Assembly: GCF_016863395.1 (NCBI RefSeq)
Contig: NZ_BOOU01000047.1
Span: 1-45,568 of the forward strand
Source: Sphaerisporangium rufum
GTDB taxonomy: Bacteria > Actinomycetota > Actinomycetes > Streptosporangiales > Streptosporangiaceae
DNA: 45,568 bases
Reading direction: 5' to 3'
The number at the start of each line of letters is the position of its first letter. The stretch's first letter is position 1. Under the pieces are notes generated by a model that saw nothing but the letters and a program-made list of their open reading frames with translations, had not been told where the DNA came from and did not search any database. The position numbers and the translations under genes are program-made. Below are positions 24,801-29,507 of this stretch, in pieces.

Positions 24801-26912
24801 GGCCGCCGGGGTCACCGGCGATGCCGCGCCCCCGGGCGCACTCCCGGACGGCGGCGTGGCGCCGGGCTGAGATCCGCTTGCCGGTTGGGGCACGGCGCCG
24901 GCGCTTCCGGAGGCACCCCCGCCCGGTGTCGCACCGGCGGCCTGGGCGGCGGCACCGGCCGGCGCGGCGACGGGAGCGGCGCCACCCGGTTGCCCGGCGG
25001 ACGCCGGGCCGGGCTGGGCCGGGCCGGCGGCATGCGGCGCGGTGCCGGCCGGGCCGGTCGCGGCGCCCGCCGGAGTGGTCCCGGGAGCCGGTCCGCCGGC
25101 GTTGTCGGCCCGGCCGGCCTCGGGCACGGCCGGGACGGTGGCCGGTGCCGAGCCGCCGGGGGTGTGCTGTGGTCCGGCGCCGGAGTCGGCCCCGGCCAGG
25201 GCCGGGCCGCCGCCGGCCCCGGCCAGGGCCGGGCCGCCGCCGGCGCCACCGTGGCCGGAGCCGGCCGTGCCCGGCTGAGCGGCGGCGGCCGCGCTTCCTT
25301 GATCAGGCCCGGGCGTGCCCGCCTGGGCCGGACCGGCCGCGGCTCCCGGGCCGGAGCCGGCGCTACCGCCGTCCGGCCCTGGCGCGGCCGGAGCACCGGC
25401 CATCGGGCCGGCACCCGCCGGTGCCGCGTTCTGCGGGGCACCGCCACCGGCCGTGGCGGCGGACGCCGGGCCGGTCCCGGTCGCCGGGCTGGAGCCCTGC
25501 GCTCCCGGCGGGCCGGTACCGGCGGCCGGAGATGCCGGATCGCCGCCGGGCGCGGGCGCGGGGTCGGTACCCGGGGCGGGGCCGGCCGCGGGTCCGTTCG
25601 CGGCACCAGTACCACCGCCCGGGACCGCCGCCGGGGCACCGGGCGCCGGCTGAGGCGCGGGGGCGGGGGCGTTCTGGGTGGCGAACGCCGCGTTCTTGTC
25701 GGCGACGATCTGGTCGGCGTGCTGCAGCGCGCCCATCGGGTTGATGAACACCGCGTTCAGCACTTCGGGGCTCACCGGGCTGATGGTGCCGGCGCGGCCG
25801 GCGCCGCCGAGGAAGGCGCCGCCGATACCGTCCAGGCTCACCGCGTGCAGCGGGTTGAAGTCGCCGTAGACGGCGTTGCCCGCGTAGTTGGCCAGCGGGG
25901 AGATCGCCACGTTGACCGCGCCGGTGTTGATGGCCTTGCCGGGCCAGCGCTGCACGGCGGCCAGCGTGCCGTCGGCCGTGCCTCCCCAGTCGGCCACCCG
26001 GCGCAGGCCGGGGGCCGCGTTGACGAACCGGGAGACCGGCGCGGCCATCTTCACGCCGACGGCGCCGCCCACCGCGCCGCCCACGCCGGCGGCGGCGAAC
26101 TCGCGCAGATCCCAGCCGGACCGGGTGCCTTCCGACCGTTCCTGCCACTGGGTGAGCCCGACGGTGAGCAGCTCCTCCAGTGACTCCTCGATGACCTCCT
26201 CGGTGAGGCGCCGGACCGCCGGGCGGGCCGCCAGTGCCGCCAGCCGGGTGCCGGCGGCGGAGGCGCCGAACCGGGTGGCCGCGAACCGGGCGGCCACCCC
26301 TCCGCGGGCCGCCTGTATGCCGAGTTGCCGGAGCACGGCGCCGATGAAGGAGCGCAATGACGCGCCCGCGGCGGCGGCCAGCGGGCTGGTGGCTCCAGCG
26401 GTGAGGCAGGCGCTGATGAGCGAGATGGCGATCGCGGTGACGGTCACCCAGAACGCCATGTTGATGGAGATCTTGGCGTGCCGGGTCTGCCGGGCGAACG
26501 CGTCCACCTGCAGGGCCAGGCCGTGGTTCCACTGGGCCAGCCCCAGCAGGCCGGACTCCTTGCTGCGGTACAGGGCCTTCCCCTGCTCGCGCATCAGCGT
26601 GGTGGCGTTCTCGTGCCACAGCGAGGGGTCGATGACCGCGTCGTAGGCAGCCGCCCCTTTGCCCGCCGCCGCGGCCATCCGGCGGCATTGGTCCATGTGT
26701 TCGCAGGCCAGCGCCCACAGGCCGGTCTCGGTGCCGGCCGGCCAGTTCTGCCCGGCGGCGAGCATGGAGATCAGCGTGTCGAGCCAGGCCGGCAGTGATT
26801 CCCCCCAGGCCGGGGTGATGTCACTGCCGGCCATCCCGCCCAGCGCGGGCAGGCCGGTCGCCCCGGTGGAGTTGGGATCGACGCCGCCGGCGCCGGCCGC
26901 CCTGCCGCTCAC
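15840..26912 (-). CDS. Giant (3690 aa) T7SS effector candidate with HEAGH metalloprotease-like module and C-terminal LysM
   Basis: Domains in order: ~30-400 CpnT/WXG100_2-like T7SS region with a hydrophobic segment near 155-180; ~412-843 Ala/Pro/Gly linker; ~845-1150 a helical module containing AQGVIR; ~1195-1380 Ala-rich coiled-coil-like helices; ~1380-3180 long beta-rich body with recurring segments (for example ~2070 and ~2905); ~3240-3420 a module with HEAGH (3333-3337) and EARGDEY (E3376, D3380), the spacing of gluzincin zinc ligands; Pro-rich linker containing CxCx5CxC (3564-3574); LysM-like domain ~3620-3680. No Sec signal is present. The start is GTG 26912, with GGAG close upstream; an in-frame stop lies just before it. 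The WXG100 gene upstream and the ATGA-coupled gene downstream support a toxin operon. Target and activity are unknown. Confidence 0.85.
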   Translation of the reverse strand: MSGRAAGAGGVDPNSTGATGLPALGGMAGSDITPAWGESLPAWLDTLISMLAAGQNWPAGTETGLWALACEHMDQCRRMAAAAGKGAAAYDAVIDPSLWHENATTLMREQGKALYRSKESGLLGLAQWNHGLALQVDAFARQTRHAKISINMAFWVTVTAIAISLISACLTAGATSPLAAAAGASLRSFIGAVLRQLGIQAARGGVAARFAATRFGASAAGTRLAALAARPAVRRLTEEVIEESLEELLTVGLTQWQERSEGTRSGWDLREFAAAGVGGAVGGAVGVKMAAPVSRFVNAAPGLRRVADWGGTADGTLAAVQRWPGKAINTGAVNVAISPLANYAGNAVYGDFNPLHAVSLDGIGGAFLGGAGRAGTISPVSPEVLNAVFINPMGALQHADQIVADKNAAFATQNAPAPAPQPAPGAPAAVPGGGTGAANGPAAGPAPGTDPAPAPGGDPASPAAGTGPPGAQGSSPATGTGPASAATAGGGAPQNAAPAGAGPMAGAPAAPGPDGGSAGSGPGAAAGPAQAGTPGPDQGSAAAAAQPGTAGSGHGGAGGGPALAGAGGGPALAGADSGAGPQHTPGGSAPATVPAVPEAGRADNAGGPAPGTTPAGAATGPAGTAPHAAGPAQPGPASAGQPGGAAPVAAPAGAAAQAAGATPGGGASGSAGAVPQPASGSQPGATPPSGSAPGGAASPVTPAAGGPASAPAVPAGAAGTPGPAQVASTVAGGSPAAGPAPAGAPGDPLAAPAGSVPDGTAGNASAGVSPGGPVAAPGPVPAGAAPDPGAVPDPATGVAAGPGAAIAPGTASSSAPSAVQTGTPEGPPGTGRPAAQAPAADAGRMDVADPEVRRRATAAISEMLPVVASDALPLQDGTVRFTGPDGRVHHIPADEVRRIDRHLRERAADGAHGDALAATAAARLGQAIARAAHLVSPMEGALNALGRFAEARPGAVAVASDMARQVVGGRWRQIRAGRLEDAGARLAEVTMVESSGRSSAGLYEVRTEVLDGIRGEIDRRVAGLPGHLAGTSATPAGAAPDTGDTNGSPEGTAPEAGRPVPDGRPAQGVIRMFLADPTGATGRAERHARTEARLAEYRRLVARWAAAAPGDRQAVQRQIGALGLEMLQHGDPRPVPPWDATRVHAAAPSPAAEPGPAPAGAPAAQPAGDAATRAPDQATAAAAAPAREAAPAPAVAALADDVRRMVESADRAAAARRALMRANRDEMAKALAAARAAEENARVAKGQDDRWADDRSRTYAADAAYQRTVAARYRRAAIRHGQALRAIIEVGASYQAVAAAVDQVAAADDLAAAAALAAGVAAAAESAGQAFARYRQAAELARPQQELLAAGIAVSRLAHAAELTEEVNRRFAERGSTRRYTVQELLWELGARLDQLAGDGVILRAGAGHTQVEVLVHAELGEPVEVADPGRRSSQMMQGRLTQGGGWVAATVNRAFGFNAESNLARAAELLLDDRPVWMMVKAWMKYVVLGVAPDIGLGRSSTTSSAEYVQPGQVADNRGDARMYRARIVYKVSSRGGRVPLGARIAAAVDETRPPDATPPALEWSPVTRIGEGRDDAVRIWLSHAHTEPPPERTFRLPESEVGDAPFPRYVSLAATGMEDMAQRTVIGLGPHAEVGDRAREHIRTIIVDELPSRLHEAVGDPQLGDPGVMRRVVYDGGRRVGELEIRSTPRPRPRLLTRLAPKQLMEDLGVLFSGATSAFSVSRSAGLKLSAGVTDADPTGHGPGGMLGRLVAGVRYGWSVTDGLSSGGTAILALVRRLGNTNAHEVVFDHDVTFHPDHGPAPEPVRAATTHILQTPLRDAARYGWEVDDAGVLRDDEGTPLRDEDGRRLFADDMRTGRPPGPRFAGDKEIRPPDFLQAGGAAPSVIYLNRADVIQRRKQVETELRRRNLLPDLDRAGRPRYSLDPRRREAQQHNEREIHDQFQVNALQTRVGQDGIFLHLMGLDTGRGIQHYTLEVRFEHIGRWKYRAWGAGDPYVGLPIGSNTTVRSRNRSRSLTFDLLLTLTAKATGALFRWTGFSVGGGAGRGFGAGWSRGSTLNAVKLLESTKPMAGFRGEYAMSVTLHQRGGRSAALLTGELSGRPVRARMNVQTDLLPMDEPLSDKPHDTPRELLDRSQLLRLDTRGVREALLRLLPDRFGPGSPEFHAVAQFASNLTTIANPCSMSTPHPLNVAGYEISVEVKVGRSRIEVMIHPTTGDIILGLNSVSAGTSVSRSGGGNGSTDGVLHTDGDHGKGGVSGAVSGSRTDAHTMTLIQGDEPMVIKTGLQAVSGADVTYQIRVRKVGVPEQEAAPPFSLPGRTMTYLTPEHDLLQMYVDDEIDLPLAVVADAVERQSTGVLKLVPDVARRLVRRYRQDARAAVESGALDPDADLRVSRLVTKHDDEYLLSALLPGVESTGQRVRLDQVLDATPAARYREVQIPRAMRDGMGESNMQHIDVHREGGDGARMRPVEAVLEAVERAAPGALRHNVELERAITHDFAGDTGDNWRGKLRDMLSRQGYPLEMTVRMPDGTWKMVRVTANARFGQRFWLVGRNDTVVMLRQIYHYLQEVWNSMKGWTTGGGASLRGMWSGLGGGGLGSGLGTDRAHLRSLTRSKQGTRIKRTGSFDGADLIRHDIRFTFTAELLPLPRNHPWLRVPKPLGLLAWLRGADPVPAPAEEAPQPAPAPATVTLVGTADRLIPDGYTRPIDDPSPDRPDPALDPRPATPPDVFYADVRADDLADQVFQHVRRVLFGARAEIPPAELPPDAPEQELLPLVQAALSRTALTAQLRNLADDAGYVTLPFPVPGKPHHMVKVRVQLRLSDTDLAVGLAEKEGELGDIRRQEDTYTTATERGRLTPPTGSVSTGQDHTGTGEGVQVGEQGSDRVSQNGGIRREISMFTSQKRLTAGFTGMFHASVEVHRTRRNGTERLLYSSPVPQPVAGEIYLQMHGPDFDETQEALDTGTGHGLGSAPEAERDGWRSAIGRQAGQVLQELGHAMLGRPAGPARPDLSEVLAAVGVQPGRVDANSVAAVVEELRVRLPEIAEPGTTVLLGASADRYTESLPPHWARLVSRALGRDVLLRVDRLGPDGRPTGRADGYLATPEGRLMAADGRATARPRWGADDGGYTDRLAALRPELLLGAVAARIDLRVLFNQAGAPNNLNQLVIERFAALGLDIPARPQPEFQPGALWGPGPMRQQGSEHGGVGIGGIAAPVDPGSGFAKGRTPADGPLDEAEARRAWKIVQDFADLDGGLRSDWPAGSPLILSSGPLTDQHYRVEFGSLPPGRMAQTVLAPEPRTGQPSGPPAGSAENPHIMILDENIPPAMVPRAMRHEAGHSLRELAARRQGSAQGIIRRPLALADPAATPPPTEDFCLEARGDEYVMVAARWTAADPADRPALRAQLEGLARRITAGGRVAPTPPWQAARAPDAAPGGGALGIAALLGDPSAAPPAASASPAAPPASTSPGAPAADPARAAGPPAAGPAAPEPAADPPDGRARLGIAALLNGDAAGPPLRPAVPPPGPPPGGGPAFPEPRRREPVDWARMRRIANSTGWFPPEEPGCACVPDGPCVCGRRPAPPAMPSDSPSTPGRPSTPPSTSPGTPSGRSTPPGGPATGPPPYRVRVSQGDRLREIVEKWLGPDASEREIGDGVRAWHRANRRTIGPDPDLIRPGQVLVAPPRAAIRKEAG

Positions 26913-26978
26913 TTCTCCGTGTTCTCGGTTCTCACGCGTTCACCGGCCGGGCCGCGCCGCCGGACGCCAGTGCGGCGG

Positions 26979-27308
26979 TCATGCGCTCAGCCGCCTGGTC
27001 CGCTCCGCCTGGTCGAGGTCGGTCTGCCGGGTCTCGATGGCGGCCCGCCGGGTCCGGACGGTGTGATCGCGGCACTGCCGGGCCATGCTCCGCTGGACCT
27101 CGATGAGCTGGTTCACGCCGCCGCTCTTGGCGTAGGCCTCGCGGAAGGTGGCCCCGGCGGAGTCGTCGCCCCACGGGCACGAGCCGGCTCGCGCCGCCAG
27201 GCGGGAGTTCCCGCCCTGGATCTCGGCGTCCAGCTCGTCGTGGTAGGCGTCGGCGCGGCCGAGCGCGTTCAGCACCTCGGCCGGCTGCAGGAGGAGGAAC
27301 TCAGGCAC
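26979..27308 (-). CDS. WXG100-like partner of the giant effector
   Basis: 109 residues, helical, with CPWGDDSAGATFREAY giving the W-x-G turn midway, as in WXG100 proteins. The N-terminal helix is preceded by MPEFLLLQPAEVLNALGRAD. The start is GTG 27308, overlapping the end of the upstream YbaB-like gene by 8 bp. The giant gene starts 66 bp downstream. Small WXG proteins encoded directly before a large T7SS toxin commonly form the complex that the secretion ATPase recognises, so this is the likely targeting partner. The end is basic (RTRRLSA) and no YxxxE is present. Confidence 0.7.
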   Translation of the reverse strand: MPEFLLLQPAEVLNALGRADAYHDELDAEIQGGNSRLAARAGSCPWGDDSAGATFREAYAKSGGVNQLIEVQRSMARQCRDHTVRTRRAAIETRQTDLDQAERTRRLSA

Positions 27309-27723
27309 CAGGGATCGCCCCGCCTTCGCGCAACTGGGTCGCCATCTGCGTCATCACCCGGTCCAGGTCGCCGTCGAGGTGCGCTTCCATCTGCTCGCGT
27401 GGAATCAGCGGCTCGAAGATCTCGACGACCTGCCTCCGGGCCTGGTCGGCGGCCCGGTGGATGGTCTCGGTGACGCTGTCGGCCAGGTGGCGGGCGTCCG
27501 GGCGCCGGTAGACGCGCGGGTCGATGTCCAGCCGGATGAGGTCGCCGCGGGCGCCGACGGTCGCGGAGATGAGGCCGTCCGCCGACTTCTCGGTCACCTG
27601 GAGGTTCTTGGCCCGCTCGTGCAGTGCGGGCCCCTCGTCCTGAACGCGCTGGAACGTCGCCCGTAGTTCCTCGACGTACGCCTCCATGCCGGCCAGGCCG
27701 GCCGGGTCGTACGGCGATTCCAT
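27301..27723 (-). CDS. YbaB/EbfC-like protein heading the giant-effector operon
   Basis: 140 residues. A helical N-terminus (MEAYVEELRATFQRVQDEG) is followed by the core VTEKSADGLISATVGARGDLIRLDIDP, a helix (LADSVTETIHRAADQA) and a helical tail, matching YbaB/EbfC. The start is ATG 27723, with GGAGGG 5 nt upstream; GTG 27735 lies further up within that ribosome-binding site. It is the first gene of the operon ending in the two candidate immunity genes. A TACGGT (-10-like, minus strand, 27774-27769) lies ~46 nt upstream, the same hexamer as at eccC and eccD. Confidence 0.7.
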   Translation of the reverse strand: MESPYDPAGLAGMEAYVEELRATFQRVQDEGPALHERAKNLQVTEKSADGLISATVGARGDLIRLDIDPRVYRRPDARHLADSVTETIHRAADQARRQVVEIFEPLIPREQMEAHLDGDLDRVMTQMATQLREGGAIPGA

Positions 27724-27768
27724 GCGGCCCTCCACCTGCTACCCCCGAAGGCACCTCGGCTGAACGAA

Positions 27769-27774
27769 ACCGTA
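27769..27774 (-). promoter_or_regulatory. TACGGT -10 candidate for the giant-effector operon
   Basis: In an AT-richer patch (27765-27840), TACGGT reads toward the YbaB-like gene. It is the third occurrence of this hexamer before a T7SS transcription unit in the window. The -35 region (TTTCCG at 17-bp spacing) is poor. Confidence 0.3.
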
Positions 27775-27896
27775 ATCCCACGCTAACTTTGCGGAAACAT
27801 GGCGACCAGCGATCAGTTTGGCACTTCAGAACGATGTTCGGCAAGAAGATGTTCACCCGCGTTCCACCGCGGTCCGCGATCGTTACGGGGGAGCGG

Positions 27897-29285
27897 TCAC
27901 AGGTCCAGCGGGACCACGTCGGTCCGCACGTTCCGGACCTCGTGCCTGGGCACCCGGCGGCGGTGCACCCCGCGTCCGGCGCGGTCCAGCCCGAGCTCGC
28001 GCGCGACCAGGACCGACCCGCCGGTGTACTCCAGCAGCAGCTCCCCGGCACGCTCGCCGAGCACGGCGAACGGCGCGCCCCGCCACTCGGCGACGGTCGG
28101 GGTGAAGGACACCGCGGCGCACTCGGCGGCCGGCACCGGCCGGACGTGATGTCCCGGGCGCACCTGGGTGAAACCGGCGGCCGGCTCGGCGCTCCACAGC
28201 CGCAGCCACAGGCCGTCCGCCCGCTGGTCGGGGACCGCCGGGTGGTCGGCGCCTCGCCAGCGCGCCTGGTACAGCGCGGTGCCGGGCGGGCCCGGCAGCG
28301 CCCCGGACCTCTGGCCGAACCCCGCCGGCGGCGTCCCCGTGGCGACGGGAGTACCCGGAACGTCCGCACCGCCGGGAAGGCCGTCGCCGGTCACCGGGGC
28401 GGCGGCCCGGCGTACCAGCATCCAGCGGCCGGTGTCGCCGTCGTAGAAGGCCCGCCGCCGCTCGGTGCCGTCGTCCGCCAGCTCCCAGATCTCCGACCCG
28501 TGCGGCAGCCCGACCGCGGCCGGCTTGTACTCGCGGACCAGCCGGTCAGGATGCGGCGCGAGTCCCAGGCCGGTGAACGGGGGCTCCTCGACGACCCATC
28601 CGTCCACCGCGGCGCGGCCCGCCTCGTCGACCCCGCCATAGGGCGTCGGGTAGAGGTTCAGGCCGACGGCGTACCAGCGCAGGATGAACACCGACCCGTG
28701 GTCGCTGAGGAGCTCGGCGCAGTCCGGCCGCCCGGCGGTGTCGGCGAGCACGGCGGGGGTCGCGATGTGCGCCACGTCCAGGGCGTGGTGGCAGTAGCCG
28801 GACACCCGGGTCTCGCCGGCGCCGAGGAACGCCCGCAGATCGGCGCGGCGCAGCAGCTTCTGCAGGACCGGGACGCCGGAGTCCGGGGCCGCCGCCCGAT
28901 CCTGCGCCAGCGTGGGCACCGCGAGCCGCGCCACCGCGCCGGGTGCCAGGAAGAAGTGCGCCGGCAGCCCGGCGTTGACGGCCAGCCCCCACCGCGGGTC
29001 CGGCCAGCAGGCGGCCATCTCGGCGAGCGACATGGGCCGGAAGTGCTCGGTCCCCCCGGTGGCCGCGCGCATGGCCGGCACCGAGGTGTAGGCGAGGATC
29101 CAGGTGCGCTCGTCGTCGGCGGCGACCGGCCAGCCCGCCGGCTCCCGGCCGGCCGCCGCGGCCGGGGTGACCGGGACCGCGAGGTCGGCGTGCGCGAGCA
29201 GCGCCAGGCACAGTGTGGTGTCACCGGCCGCGAACGCCGCCGACAGCCGCTCCTCGAACGGGCCCTCGGGTTCCCACGCACGCAT
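27897..29285 (-). CDS. SseB-like N-terminal domain protein, T7SS-associated
   Basis: 462 residues. Residues ~1-125 resemble the SseB N-terminal domain (FEERLSAAFAAGDTTLCLALLAHADLAVPV... WGLAVNAGLPAHFFLAPG), a fold used in secretion-associated proteins. The middle and C-terminal parts (to GRGVHRRRVPRHEVRNVRTDVVPLDL) are not recognised; the last ~100 residues may be a separate small beta domain. The start is ATG 29285. No Shine-Dalgarno is visible, but TAGATT ends 7 nt before it, so the mRNA may be leaderless. The open frame extends to 29495, but those residues are low-complexity Arg/Pro/Gly. It lies between the giant-effector operon and the kinase-like gene on the same strand. It could be a secretion chaperone or a regulator. 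Confidence 0.65.
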   Translation of the reverse strand: MRAWEPEGPFEERLSAAFAAGDTTLCLALLAHADLAVPVTPAAAAGREPAGWPVAADDERTWILAYTSVPAMRAATGGTEHFRPMSLAEMAACWPDPRWGLAVNAGLPAHFFLAPGAVARLAVPTLAQDRAAAPDSGVPVLQKLLRRADLRAFLGAGETRVSGYCHHALDVAHIATPAVLADTAGRPDCAELLSDHGSVFILRWYAVGLNLYPTPYGGVDEAGRAAVDGWVVEEPPFTGLGLAPHPDRLVREYKPAAVGLPHGSEIWELADDGTERRRAFYDGDTGRWMLVRRAAAPVTGDGLPGGADVPGTPVATGTPPAGFGQRSGALPGPPGTALYQARWRGADHPAVPDQRADGLWLRLWSAEPAAGFTQVRPGHHVRPVPAAECAAVSFTPTVAEWRGAPFAVLGERAGELLLEYTGGSVLVARELGLDRAGRGVHRRRVPRHEVRNVRTDVVPLDL

Positions 29286-29292
29286 GGCGGTC

Positions 29293-29298
29293 AATCTA
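29293..29298 (-). promoter_or_regulatory. -10 element for a leaderless SseB-like transcript
   Basis: On the minus strand TAGATT (TAnnnT) ends 7 nt before ATG 29285, so transcription would begin at or next to the start codon. Confidence 0.45.
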
Positions 29299-29302
29299 AC
29301 CC

Positions 29303-29330
29303 GGCCGGTGCCGCGACCCGGGCACCGGCC
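29303..29330. promoter_or_regulatory. Perfect 10-bp inverted repeat upstream of the SseB-like gene
   Basis: GGCCGGTGCC (29303-29312) and GGCACCGGCC (29321-29330), separated by 8 nt, cover the region of a -35 for the leaderless promoter. It could be an operator, or an extra terminator for the kinase-like gene. Confidence 0.4.
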
Positions 29331-29463
29331 TCCGGATACCCGGCCGGTGCGCGCGGCCGGTGTGCACGGCCACCCGGGGTCGTGCGGGGCCGGTGCGCCC
29401 CGCGGCGCCGGAGCCGGCCCGCCCGGCCGCGAACGTACCAGGGCCGGATGACGTCCGGTACGG

Positions 29464-29497
29464 CGATGGCCCGCCTCCCGGGGGAGGCGGGCCATCG
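29464..29497 (-). terminator. Perfect 15-bp stem terminator after the kinase-like gene
   Basis: A 15-bp perfect GC-rich stem (29464-29478 with 29483-29497) closes a 4-nt CGGG loop, 11 nt beyond the stop of the minus-strand gene ending at 29508. It lacks a U-tract, but its stability makes it the clearest terminator in the window. Confidence 0.8.
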
Positions 29498-29507
29498 GGG
29501 AGCGGGG

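Noticed and set aside
15840-26912. Splitting the giant frame into several genes
   Set aside because: The frame is continuous with coding-like composition throughout. No internal stop, ribosome-binding site plus start, or gap suggests separate genes, and internal similarity between distant parts supports one protein.
29296-29495. N-terminal extension of the SseB-like protein
   Set aside because: The extra residues are Arg/Pro/Gly low complexity and cover the terminator hairpin and the inverted repeat. ATG 29285 with a -10 at 7 nt is better supported.
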